A model generated the notes under the pieces. It was not told the origin of the DNA and did no database searches. It worked only from the letters and a program-made list of their open reading frames with translations. Positions 1 through 9,600 of a stretch of 13,005 bases of DNA are shown piece by piece (the first letter of the stretch is position 1; each line of letters begins with the position of its first letter). The position numbers and the translations under genes are program-made. The DNA comes from DATDCV01 sp036524155 (GTDB lineage: Bacteria > Verrucomicrobiota > Verrucomicrobiia > Limisphaerales > UBA8199): positions 1-13,005 of the forward strand of contig DATDCV010000710.1 of assembly GCA_036524155.1 (NCBI GenBank). Reading direction: 5' to 3'.

Positions 1-3000
1 CGTCAACTACATTCACAACGGAGCTGCAGACCAGCAACGACTCAATGTCGCCGGCCCCGACTACTCTTATCGCCGCAACCAGGGCGTCGGCTCTTGGGAA
101 ATCAACCTCGCCGCGTTTTTACGCGACCTGAACACGAACACCCCTTTCGGCTGGGGAGGCCCTGCCGGCTACATCTACCAACCTCTTCCTAATCCCACGG
201 TTACTGTAAGAGGCAATGCCTTCACGGATGCTTGTGGCATCCTGGCCAATCGTTATGGCTCATCACCTTTAGTTAACCTCCCGCAAGCGCTGGGCAGCGT
301 CGCCGCTTTGTTTCCCAATGGCGGCAATGCCCTGGGGTTGGACGCGTTCGACAGTTATACCGCCGCGCCGATTATGACGACCGCCGCTGGATATGTCCTG
401 GATCCTGATCGGACCATCTTGAGTCGTCCCTGGCCCGGCGCGGATAACACCAACCATCTCTTCACACCGCAGGACTTCCTTGATCCCAGCAAGACATACC
501 CGGATTTCGTGAACCGCCTCACGGCGGTATCGACGAATCTGGGCACCTACAACCAGTATACGTATTACCGGCTGCTGTCCCAGCTCGGCACCTCGTCCAG
601 CCCTGAGCCGCCGAACAAGATGAACCTCAACTACGACAATCTTGTTCGAACGAATTTCAACGGCATTGCCAGCGAGACGAATCTATACCCCTGGGATCCG
701 GCAGCCTTCTTTACCAATGCCGCCAACCGGCTCCTCGCGGATGCCGGATACAAATTCACCGTGACGAATATCCAGGTCTGGCCGACGAATTACTACACCC
801 CGGGTGTGCATCGGTTGCTGCAGCTTGCGGCGAATATTTACGACTCGACTACCAATCGGCCGTTCGGCTGTCCGACGATCTTTCGCCCGATATTTCGGAA
901 AACCACTCGGAACGAGGTCTTGATCGCTGGATACCGAGAGGTCAGGGACGTTAACCAGCAGCGCGCCTGGATGGCTGCTGGCGCCGCCCCGGTTTACGTC
1001 GACCTTCAGCAGATGCCCACCAACCAACTGCCATTCCAGCCTTACGGCGTCACGGCGCCCCCGAACGGTCCCGAGCGCCAGGAATTGATGGTCTGGGGCG
1101 TGCCTCTGGTCGTCGGTGCCAAGCAAGGGTTTCCGAGCTTCAATGAGTTTTCCATGCAGACGTACATTTATTTGTCGCGTCTGCTCGAATTCCGTCGCGA
1201 CCCGACCAAGCCCGTCAACACCAGCCCCGTGATCCAAACCAACCAAATGTACGTGGTGGCGATCACCAATACTTTCGCGCTGGAGGCCTGGAACTCGTAC
1301 TTCACCAACTATCCCCGGAGACTGACGTTAATCGCCACGGCTGAAATGTTCGACACCCTGACCAATCTTGACACCGGGCTGATGGTGCACAGCAACTACG
1401 CTCATGCGGCGACACCGGCGGTACCACCCCAGATACTCGCAAAAACCTGGCAAGGCTGGACCAACTTTGGGCAGGCACAAGCCTCCTTTAGAATGCCGTT
1501 CGGAATCACCAATTGCCTCTTCCTCACCAATTCGACTTACCTTCCGAACCCGCCGCGGTTTATTCCCCAAACCCACGTCTTCGAGCGCGGCATGGGCTTT
1601 TACGTGCCGCGCTGGACCTTCAGCCTGAGCTCGCGCGTGCGTTTCATCCTGTTCGACGAGGAGGCGCAGCGCATCGTCGATTACGTCAACCTGAAGAATT
1701 CGGAAGGCACGCTCGACCTCACCACCAAACTGACCGAGGGAGCCGACTGCAGCACCATCGGGCCGGGAACTTACAACGACCCTGCGGCGCAGTGGTGCAT
1801 CACCAGACAATACGGCAATCCGCTCGGCCCCACCTATGGCATTCTGAACCAGATCGGGGTCGGGCTCAACGGTACCGAGAATTGGAACAGCTTTAGCGTG
1901 GATCCCTACGCCGGAAACGACGCGCACAAGGCGGTGGACGGGTTCCGGTACAACTTGAGGGGCTGGGCGCCGATCTATCCGGAAAACCAGGGAATGGCGT
2001 TTTTCAAATCCAACGTCTTTTACGCGCCGTTCGACCCTTACCGGCCCATCTTTATCCACACGACGTGGCAGGCCAACGACCCGCTGGTTCATTACACGAT
2101 GGGTGATTTGATCGACCTGAACCTGCAGCCGACCAATCGTGTCGATTTCGCTTCTCACAATCCGCCGCTGGACAACATCGGGAAAATAAACAACCGCTTC
2201 GAGCCGTGGGGCGGCAATTCGGCCGGTCGCAGCAGCCCCGACATTGCGCCCTTTGACATCTCCGCCAAGGACCCGCTCCTGACGCGTTCCGATTTCTGGG
2301 ATTTCCCGACCAACAAATACCCGAACGTCGGCTGGCTGGGCCGCGTGCACCGCGGCACCCCGTGGCAGACGATTTTCCTCAAATCCACCAACGTGCTGCA
2401 GAGCGCCGGCCTGGACAATTGGAAGAAGTGGACCGGGAACCTCGTGGCGATAACCAATTGGGGGGGAGGAGTGATTTCCACCTCCGTGCTCGCGTCCAAC
2501 GCCTGGATGTTCGACGCGGTATTCTCGCTTCCCACTAACGACTGGCGTTTGATGGACGTGTTCACCACCGCGCTCAACGACAACAGCACCATGGGACGGT
2601 TGTCGGTCAATCAGACGAACCTGGCTGCGTGGTCGGCCGTCCTGGCGGGCGTCAACGTGCTGCGGAACGCCACCAACAGCACGTTCATCGAACCGGCGGG
2701 CTTTTACGACCCCGCGAATCCCACCCCGCTGGTCAGGATTGTTAATGGCATCAACCACGCGCGGACGAATTTCCCGCACGGCTCGTTTCAGCGCCTGGGC
2801 GACGTGCTCGCCACACCCGAACTTACTATCGCGTCGCCCTACATTAGTTCGACCGGCGGCGGCATCATCAACGACGCCGTCGTAGAGCGGATTCCGCAGC
2901 AGATCATGGGACTGCTTCGCGGGGGCGAAGACCCGCGGTTTGTGATCTATTGCTGGGCCCAGACGCTGAAGCCGGCCCTCCGCGGGGTTGTTCCCAATGG

Positions 3001-3133
3001 CCCGTTCGCGAACCTCTGCACCAACTACACGATTACCGCCGAGGTCGCCACGCGTGCGGTTGTGCGCGTTACCGGCGCGCCGAACAACCCGCGCACTGTG
3101 ATCGAGAGCTTTAATGTCCTGCCGCCCGAGTAA
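1..3133 (+). CDS. Large Verrucomicrobia-type protein of unknown function, 5'-truncated (possible Verru_Chthon cassette protein A-like)
   Basis: The frame is open from the left edge to the TAA at 3131-3133, giving 1,043 visible residues. The true start lies upstream; the TTG at 308 is only an internal codon. I recognise no enzymatic domain. The protein is rich in Tyr, Trp, Pro and Asn, with about 27 Thr-Asn pairs. Conspicuous blocks are VHRLLQLAANIYD (visible residues 269-281), WLGRVHRGTPWQT (about 778-790) and a C-terminal stretch (about 950-1043) ending in a Thr-Arg-Ala-Val-Val-Arg-Val segment and ESFNVLPPE. No membrane segment is visible here, so any signal would be in the missing N-terminus. 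The 'HRLLQLAANI' and C-terminal patterns remind me of large proteins encoded beside prepilin-like genes in Verrucomicrobia (Verru_Chthon cassette protein A), but this is from memory. Codon use matches the downstream gene, so there is no sign of recent transfer. Confidence 0.85.
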   Translation, partial: VNYIHNGAADQQRLNVAGPDYSYRRNQGVGSWEINLAAFLRDLNTNTPFGWGGPAGYIYQPLPNPTVTVRGNAFTDACGILANRYGSSPLVNLPQALGSVAALFPNGGNALGLDAFDSYTAAPIMTTAAGYVLDPDRTILSRPWPGADNTNHLFTPQDFLDPSKTYPDFVNRLTAVSTNLGTYNQYTYYRLLSQLGTSSSPEPPNKMNLNYDNLVRTNFNGIASETNLYPWDPAAFFTNAANRLLADAGYKFTVTNIQVWPTNYYTPGVHRLLQLAANIYDSTTNRPFGCPTIFRPIFRKTTRNEVLIAGYREVRDVNQQRAWMAAGAAPVYVDLQQMPTNQLPFQPYGVTAPPNGPERQELMVWGVPLVVGAKQGFPSFNEFSMQTYIYLSRLLEFRRDPTKPVNTSPVIQTNQMYVVAITNTFALEAWNSYFTNYPRRLTLIATAEMFDTLTNLDTGLMVHSNYAHAATPAVPPQILAKTWQGWTNFGQAQASFRMPFGITNCLFLTNSTYLPNPPRFIPQTHVFERGMGFYVPRWTFSLSSRVRFILFDEEAQRIVDYVNLKNSEGTLDLTTKLTEGADCSTIGPGTYNDPAAQWCITRQYGNPLGPTYGILNQIGVGLNGTENWNSFSVDPYAGNDAHKAVDGFRYNLRGWAPIYPENQGMAFFKSNVFYAPFDPYRPIFIHTTWQANDPLVHYTMGDLIDLNLQPTNRVDFASHNPPLDNIGKINNRFEPWGGNSAGRSSPDIAPFDISAKDPLLTRSDFWDFPTNKYPNVGWLGRVHRGTPWQTIFLKSTNVLQSAGLDNWKKWTGNLVAITNWGGGVISTSVLASNAWMFDAVFSLPTNDWRLMDVFTTALNDNSTMGRLSVNQTNLAAWSAVLAGVNVLRNATNSTFIEPAGFYDPANPTPLVRIVNGINHARTNFPHGSFQRLGDVLATPELTIASPYISSTGGGIINDAVVERIPQQIMGLLRGGEDPRFVIYCWAQTLKPALRGVVPNGPFANLCTNYTITAEVATRAVVRVTGAPNNPRTVIESFNVLPPE

Positions 3134-3192
3134 CCGGCGGCACCCGGCCCTAATTCGCGTGAACCTGAAGCCTCGCTATGGGATATTGCTGC

Positions 3193-3204
3193 GGACTAAA
3201 GTCC
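3193..3204. repeat. Short palindrome GGACT-AA-AGTCC
   Basis: Perfect 5-base arms flank a 2-base centre, set in a context reading gctgc before and tagcggc after. From memory, similar 'ggactaaagtcc' palindromes recur between genes in Verrucomicrobia. Only one copy is visible here, so the repeat status is inferred. Confidence 0.4.
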
Positions 3205-3302
3205 TAGCGGCGGGGGAGGAACTGATTCGGACGTTGGTGGAGGGCCTCCTTGCGCGGCGGCGCACGCATTGGGGGCATGAACCGTGCATAAAAGGACAAC
3301 CA

Positions 3303-3398
3303 CCTCTCCCCTGTCCCCTCTCCCCCAGAGGCGGAGAGGGGGACCAGACGCGTCGCTTTCTCCCTCTCCTCCTCTGGAGGAGAGGGCAGGGGGAGAGG
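3303..3398. repeat. Pyrimidine/purine-rich compound palindrome (dispersed-repeat type)
   Basis: Two hairpins lie side by side. The first has arms CCCCTCTCC (3315-3323) and GGAGAGGGG (3333-3341). The second has perfect 11-base arms (3362-3372 with 3376-3386) around a TCT loop. The outer sequences also pair imperfectly: 3303-3323 is complementary to about 3378-3398 with a few gaps, so the whole block is one larger interrupted inverted repeat. Its translation gives the familiar spurious peptides LSPLPQRRRG and PLEERAGGE, a type of dispersed intergenic repeat often mistaken for coding sequence. It may serve as a bidirectional terminator or a REP-like element. Confidence 0.75.
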
Positions 3399-3414
3399 AG
3401 GCCCTTGCGTTCTT

Positions 3415-3516
3415 CGCTCAGTCTTGGGTCGGAGCGCCGATTTTTAATCGGCTTAAGCGCGCCGACGGCCGCGTGTAAGCCGAGTGCAACTCGGCGCTCC
3501 GACCCAAGACTGAGCG
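3415..3516. repeat. 102-base inverted repeat with 41-base arms, each arm containing its own hairpin
   Basis: The left arm is 3415-3455 and the right arm 3476-3516. The outer 26 bases (3415-3440 with 3491-3516) are perfect reverse complements, and overall 37 of 41 positions match. Each arm carries a small stem-loop: gccgat-tttta-atcggc (3436-3452) on the left and gccgag-tgcaa-ctcggc (3479-3495) on the right. Of the four differences between arms, two fall in the loop and two form a compensatory T-A to G-C exchange in the stem. The centre (3461-3470) is itself nearly palindromic. It has no transposase gene and no clear target-site duplication. It resembles a REP/BIME- or MITE-like mobile palindrome of the kind common between verrucomicrobial genes. 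It lies 62 bases before the protease start. Confidence 0.85.
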
Positions 3517-3540
3517 GATACTTTTTGCACCCCCCATTTC

Positions 3541-3581
3541 ATTGCCCGGAGCGAATGATTTTGCTTAACTAATTCTTTATG
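3541..3581 (+). promoter_or_regulatory. Start region of the protease gene, without a usable Shine-Dalgarno
   Basis: ATG at 3579-3581 follows an in-frame TAA (3570-3572) by only two codons, so this start, or an internal one, must be used. The bases just before it (ttaactaattcttt) contain no purine-rich ribosome site. The only GGAG (3548-3551) is 27 bases upstream and just 3 bases before another in-frame ATG at 3555, which opens a six-codon stretch (MILLN, stop). Translation may be SD-independent. I could not identify a convincing -35/-10 pair. Confidence 0.35.
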
Positions 3582-3650
3582 CGTTGGCGACCCTGGATCT
3601 GGTTCGGCGTGAGTGTGCTGTGTTTCGTGGCGGCAGCCTATTTCTGGCGT
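3579..3650 (+). other. N-terminal signal peptide or signal anchor of the giant protease
   Basis: The protein begins MRWRP, a short basic head, followed by a hydrophobic aromatic-rich stretch (IWFGVSVLCFVAAAYFW, residues 7-23) and then a charged RLGDRW segment. This fits Sec export. No clean Ala-X-Ala cleavage site follows the hydrophobic core, so it may stay as a membrane anchor until the propeptide is cut. Confidence 0.7.
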
Positions 3651-6600
3651 CTGGGCGACCGCTGGGCGGCGCAAAAGGCCGCCAGCCACCCTGCAACCAA
3701 CGACTCCAAAGCCGCCGCGCCAACGGCGCGACCGATGACCAATTCGAAGATCTCGCCGATGCGACTGCTGAGCCAGCCTGGCAACCTGAATTTCCCCCCG
3801 GTGGCCGCCGCCCGCGAGACCAACGCGGTCACGTCCCCGCTTTCTTACCGGCTGAGTAACAACCATCAAAAGAACCTGGGCGAACTGGTCCGTAGCGACC
3901 ATGCGATCCTGCTGGAAAACGCGCTGCTCGACACCACGTTGCCTGCTGCGCTGCCGATCCCGGACATGCTGCGCGCTCAAAGCGACCCCGGCAGCTATAT
4001 CGTCCAGGCCCGCGGCCCGATTGATGTGGCCTTCCGCTCGACGCTCAAAAACGCCGGGGCAGAGATCGTTGCCTACATCCCGAACAATGCCTACCTCGTT
4101 CGCGGTTCGGCCGCGGTCGCTCAACAGTTGACGGCCGACCCGCTGACCCAGGCTGTTTTGCCCTATGAACCGTACTACAAACTGAAGTCGGGCCTGCTGG
4201 TCAGCGCCATGGAACAGGAACGGCTGCCCGAGGGCGCGCTGCTGAACCTGCTGCTGTTCGCCGATGCGAACCAGGCGGTCCGGGAGCAGCTCAATCAACT
4301 GGGCATTCCGGTGCTCGAGCAGCAACGCTCGCCCTTCGGCCCCGTGCTCAAGGTGCAGCCGGCGCCCGATTCCCTCGTCACCCTGGCTGGTTTGCCCGGC
4401 GTCCAGATCATTGAACCGGCCCGCGAGCGTGTCCAGGCCAACGACCTCAGCCGCGTCGCCCTGGCGGTGGCGGCTGATTCGGTTACCCAAACCAACTACC
4501 TGGGCTTGAACGGCACGAACATTGTGGTGAGCGTCAGCGACACGGGCGTTGACACCAACCATCCGGATCTCCAGGGCAAAGTCCTGCTGGACGCGCTCGC
4601 CAGCGGCGTGGACAACAACGGCCACGGCACGCACGTCGCCGGGATTATCGCGGGGACCGGGGCAAAATCGACGACGGTGACCAACGCGTCAGGGTCGATC
4701 ATGCCGGCGACGGACGGCCAGTTCCGCGGCAAAGCCCCCGGGGCTAAACTCCTTTCGATGAATTTTGGCCGGACCGACTCTTACCTTCAGGAAACCGCCA
4801 GCCGCACGAACGCGGTGATCTCGAACAACTCCTGGACCTACGGCGCGGCCGGTTACGACCTCGCCGCGGCCAGCTACGACGCGGCGGTTCGCGATTCGCT
4901 GCCAAGCAAAACCGGCTCGCAACCGATCGTCTACGTCTTCCCCGCCGGCAACGGTGGCGGCGCAAACGTCTACATGTCCGGCGCCAACGAAGGAGGAAGC
5001 GGCGGCAATGCCGACTCCGTCCAGTCTCCGGGCACTGCAAAGAACGTCATCACCGTGGGCGCGATCGAACAATTCCGCGGCATCACCAACACGATCACCG
5101 TCTGCACACCGGATCCGACCTCCACCAATGGCCTGCGCTGCAACACGAACATAACCCCGTGGTTTGCCAGCACCGATTCGAGCAACCAGGTCGCCGCCTT
5201 TTCCGGCCGTGGCAACGTTGGATTCCACCTCGAAGGCGACTGGGGGCGTTTCAAGCCGGACGTGGTGGCGCCGGGGACGTTCGTCGTCTCGACGCGCTCA
5301 ACGACCTGGGACACGAACGCCTATTACGACGACATCGATTACTGGTACCAAAGCCGGAGCCGGCTGGTAGTAGCACCGAGTAATACCTGGCTCGACGGGG
5401 TGTATGTGGGACCGAACGTGATTGGGCTGACGGTCTCGATCACGGCGAGCGATGCCGCTGGGCCGCTGCCGGTCTATGTAATTGCGCCGCCGCCCGCATC
5501 GACGGTTTACTCTGGGAGTAATTCGGTGACCGTGCCTCCGGCGGCCTTGACTCCGGAGGGCGATTGGGAATACGCCGTCAGCAACAACACGCCCCAGGAG
5601 GTCCATTTCGGTGTTCAAGCAGTGTTGACGCTGACCAACACCCACGGCGACTTCCTCCAGGTGCTCGCCAAAATGAACGATTCACTGGGCGGCTTTTACC
5701 GGTACGAATCCGGAACGAGCCTGGCGGCCGCGGACGTCTCGGGCACGCTGGCGCTGATGGCCCAGTTCTTCCAGGAGAAGATGCGCCTCACCAACAGTCC
5801 CGCTTTGATGAAAGCGCTGTTGATCAACGGCGCGCGGTCGCTGGGCAGCGCGTATGATTTCCAGGTCCAGAGCGGCATTAACTACCAGGGCTGGGGCGAG
5901 GTCCGTCTGCCCAACAGCATCCCGGCCGCCGTGACCAACCTGCTGGCTTCCCCCAACGCGGCGTCGCCGATGTATTTCTTCGACCAAAGCCCCACCAACG
6001 CGCTCGCCACGGGTCAGAGCCAGACACGCTTTTTCACCGTCTCGACGGCCGCGCAGGAGCAGGCGTTCCGCGTCACGATTGCCTGGACCGATCCGCCCGG
6101 CAACCCCGCCGCCAGCGTCAAGCTGGTCAATGACCTCGACCTCGTCGTCACGAACCTGGACACCGGAGACATCTATTTCGGAAATGATATCGACGGCGGC
6201 AACGATTTTACTCTGCCCTGGACCACCAATAACGCGCCCAAGACCGACCTGGTTAATAACGTCGAGAACGTGTATCTGCGCTACCCCGGCGGCACTAACT
6301 TCTCGGTCACCGTCATCGGCCATCGCGTGAACGTGCAGGCCGTGTCCACCGACCCGGACCAACTCGCCCAGGATTACGCGTTGGTGGTTTCCAGCGGGGA
6401 TGGCGCGGTGCCGGACGCGCTGACGCTCGCGCAGAGGTCTCTCGATGTCTTCGTCAACGCTCCCAACGTGCTCTTTGTCACCAACAGTTTCCCGAGCGAC
6501 CCCGAGAATCCTGTCTCCGGAGGGTTGCTGCTGCACCAGCACGTCGGCGCTAACACCCCGCTGCTCGGCACCAACACCGTCCCCGTGCCGACCAATGCCA

Positions 6601-9600
6601 ACGCCGTCATCACCGTCGGCATGACCAACCAGTGGCACTTCTATGTGCTCTCCAACGACTTTAATTTCACCAACGCCTCTTTCATCACTTTCCTGCCGCC
6701 CAATCTCTCCGTCCCGCGCATGGGCGTTACCAACTACCAGAACAGTGAGAACGCCAGCCGGATCCAGGCTGATATCGATCTCTACGTCACCACCGATGCC
6801 AGCCTGACGAACCTGAACCCCGCGGCAATCGCAGGCGCCGACAAGTCGCTTACCCGCGGCGGCACCGAGTTCATCGTTTACAGCAACGCCGCGCCCCGGT
6901 CCGTTTATTACGTCGGGATTAAGTCCGAGGACCAGATGTCGGCGGATTATTCGTTCCTGGGCGTGTTCAGCCTTTTGCCGCCCACCACCTCGGACACCAA
7001 CGGAAACAAGTTCATGCGGGGCATGCCGGTGCCGTCGATCATCCCGCCGGGCACCCCGCCCAATCCCCAGGCCGCACTCGTGCTGGCCCTTGATATCTTC
7101 CCCACCAGGGTTCGCCGTGTCGTGGTGAACCCGGAGCCGGGGCCCGACCCGCGCCGGCTCGACATGGTCCACACGCTGCCCGGTCAACTTTTGGGAAACC
7201 TTAGCCACAACCAGAAGTTCACGGTGCTGAATAATTACACCTGCGTGACGGATCCCTCGGGTAACTGTTACACCAACTGGTATTACCGATATGAGGACAA
7301 TGGCGAGGGCGATGTGCCCGGATCGCGTCGTTCGGACGGGCCGGGCAGCCTGAAGGATTTTATCGGCGAGGAGGGCCTGGGCGTGTGGCTGCTGACGATG
7401 GTAAACAGCTTCCCGGCAGGCACAGGCGCGGTCAACCGCCTGGTGATCAAACTCGAACCGCAAAGCCTCGATACCAACGGCGTGCTGCGCGTCGTGAAAC
7501 CGGACACGTTCACCTACGACTCGATCGACGTGCCGGGCGACGCGACTAACCTGACGGTCTGCGTTTCGGGCAATTCAGCGCCGATGCAACTTTACGTCCG
7601 CCGCGACGCCCTCCCCACGACGGCGGATTTTGATTACCACCTGACGATAAACCCGCCGGGCGATTGCCTGCCCATCACCATCTTCGACGACCCACCCTTG
7701 ACCGCGGGCCGCTACTACATCGGCGTCTATAACAGCAGTTCGGTCGACCAGACCATCCGCATCACGGCGTTCATTTACAAAAACCCGTACGCGGTCGCTT
7801 CGAGCATCTCGGGCTTTGCCGGACCGGTGCCGATCGCGGACGACGCCGTGACTTATGCCTACATCACCAACCTGGTGCACATGACGATTTCGGCGCTGGA
7901 TGTGGGCCTGCTAATTAACCACCCGCGGCTTTCGGACCTCGCCATCACGCTGATAAGCCCCAGCGGCACACGGGTGCTGCTGTTTGAAGACCGCGGCGCC
8001 GCGTCCACTAATGGGCTCGGGACCTTCAGCACCGTCACCAACAACCTGGGAGTGCCGGTCTACGCGTATACCAACCTGACGCCCTTCTACACCAACAACT
8101 TCGAGAACGTCGACGTTGGCGCCTATGCCCCCGGCGCGGTCTTTGCCGGCTGGAATGTGCTCAGTAACTATGCCGTGGTGTACCCGCAACTCGTGGCCCC
8201 GTGGCTAAGCAACAACGTGCTCATCCTGGGTGATAGCGCCGTATCCAACACCCTGCCGACCACCAATTCCACCGCCTATAGCCTGAGCTTCAGAGTGACA
8301 CACGCGCCCTACCTCGTCGGAACCGTCGCCTGGTGGCCGTTGGACAGCGATGGCACCGATATTTTTGGCGGCTTCGACGGCTTGCTCAGCGGGGATGTCA
8401 GCTTCAACGCTTCCGGCGGGATGGTGAACCAGGCGTTTTTCGGCGACGGCGTCGCTACGCGCATGATGGTGCCGGGTTGTGCCGACCTCGACGTCGGAAA
8501 GCGTCCGGGCTTCACGGTTGAGGGTTGGATCAAGCCGACGACCACGGGCATCACCGTCATGAAGGACGGTTTCGAAAACGCCTCGACGTGGTTTGGTGTG
8601 CCGGCCGGGACGATTATTTCGGGGTGGTTGGTCGAAAGCGGCGATGTCGACATCCTGTCCGATGGCGCGGGCTTCCATGGCTTGCCGGATACCGGCATTC
8701 ACGCGCTGGATTTAAGCGGCGCGGCGCCGGGCTCGATCTCGACCAATATCAACACCGTAGTCGGAGGGACCTACGAGCTGAGCTTCGCCTACAGCAAGAA
8801 CCCGAATCCGTCGCTGCCGAACTATCCGGACTTTGTGGCCCTGGCCGATCTCTCGCTGACGGGTCAACCTGATATCCTCCTCAGCTACGCTGAGCGGAAT
8901 CAGAGCTGGAGCCTTAATTGGGCCCACACGTCAATCGTATTTACGGCCTCCAGCCCCGTCACCAAGCTGCAATTGACCAGTTTGAACCCGGGCAATGGAG
9001 GCATGTACCTGGATTCATTCGAGGTGAAACAAGTCACCAACATTCTGTCCGCGGCGCCGCTGGCCGAGTGGACTGGCACGCCTTCGGGCGCGAGCAGTTT
9101 GACCTCCGTGGTGCTACAGCAGCCGACCGCCACGTTTTCCCAAACTTCGCTGGGCGACTTCTCGATCGCGAAGACAGTCGATGGGATTACCAACGATAAC
9201 TTGGGCTGGGCGCTTCAAGGAGCGATCTCCTCCCAGACCGCCGCCTTTGAAACCGCGACCAACGTGGGCTTTGCGGGCGGCACCACGCTCACCTTCAAAC
9301 TCTACCAGTATGGCTACTGGTTTTCCCAGCCTCATACGATTGGCCGGTTCCGGCTCTCCGTCACGACGGACGATCGCGCGACTTTTGCGGACGGACTTTC
9401 GCAGGGCGGCAACGTGACGGCCAATTGGGTGGTCCTCGAACCGTCCTCGTACACTTCGCTCGGCGGGGCTACGCTGACGAAGCTCGCTGATAATTCCATC
9501 CTCGCCAGCGGGCTCCTGCCTGACGCGGACGTCTACACCGTAACCGCGCAAACCGCGCTGGCCGGCATCACCGGTGTCCGCCTCGAGGTGCTGACGGATC

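Larger units (their letters stand above)
3134..3578. other. Repeat-filled intergenic region without a convincing gene
   Basis: This 445-base gap separates the two large genes. Short open frames crossing it translate the palindromes themselves and give low-complexity Pro/Leu/Arg-rich peptides, so I do not call them genes. Its contents, in order, are: a short GGACT/AGTCC palindrome, a stretch of about 98 bases with nothing recognisable, a CT/GA-rich double hairpin, and a long near-perfect inverted repeat. The last 60 bases are more AT-rich and lead into the protease gene. No tRNA, rRNA or CRISPR pattern is present. A classical hairpin plus U-tract terminator for the upstream gene is not obvious, although either large hairpin could act that way. 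Confidence 0.8.

Noticed and set aside
308..310. TTG at 308 as the start of the first gene
   Set aside because: The same frame is open and protein-like back to base 2 with no stop and no ribosome site near 308, so the gene starts outside the window.
1328..2779. 483-codon open frame on the - strand inside the upstream gene, and a smaller one at 683-1246
   Set aside because: Same codon-for-codon mirror effect of avoided TTA, CTA and TCA codons. The + frame is continuous, of consistent composition and much longer.
3543..3571. Sigma70-like pair TTGCCC / TTAACT before the protease gene
   Set aside because: The -10 match is poor and transcription would begin almost at the start codon. Chance matches of this quality are common.
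3114..3572. 152-codon + strand frame across the intergenic region
   Set aside because: It translates through both palindromic repeats, giving low-complexity Pro/Leu/Arg sequence, and overlaps the end of the upstream gene in another frame.
3600..3640. Lipoprotein signal (Cys15 in the hydrophobic stretch of the protease)
   Set aside because: The residues before the Cys are Ser-Val-Leu, and hydrophobic sequence continues well after it. That does not fit a lipobox.
3453..4634. 393-codon - strand frame covering the repeat and the start of the protease gene
   Set aside because: It includes the inverted repeat and mirrors the protease propeptide and active-site region, whose + strand translation carries the real motifs.
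5682..7463. 593-codon open frame on the - strand inside the protease gene
   Set aside because: Its codons align exactly opposite the protease codons. The coding strand rarely uses TTA, CTA or TCA, so the opposite strand lacks TAA, TAG and TGA. The translation is His/Arg/Val/Gly-rich with no domain pattern, whereas the + frame shows a full S8 and P/PPC signature.
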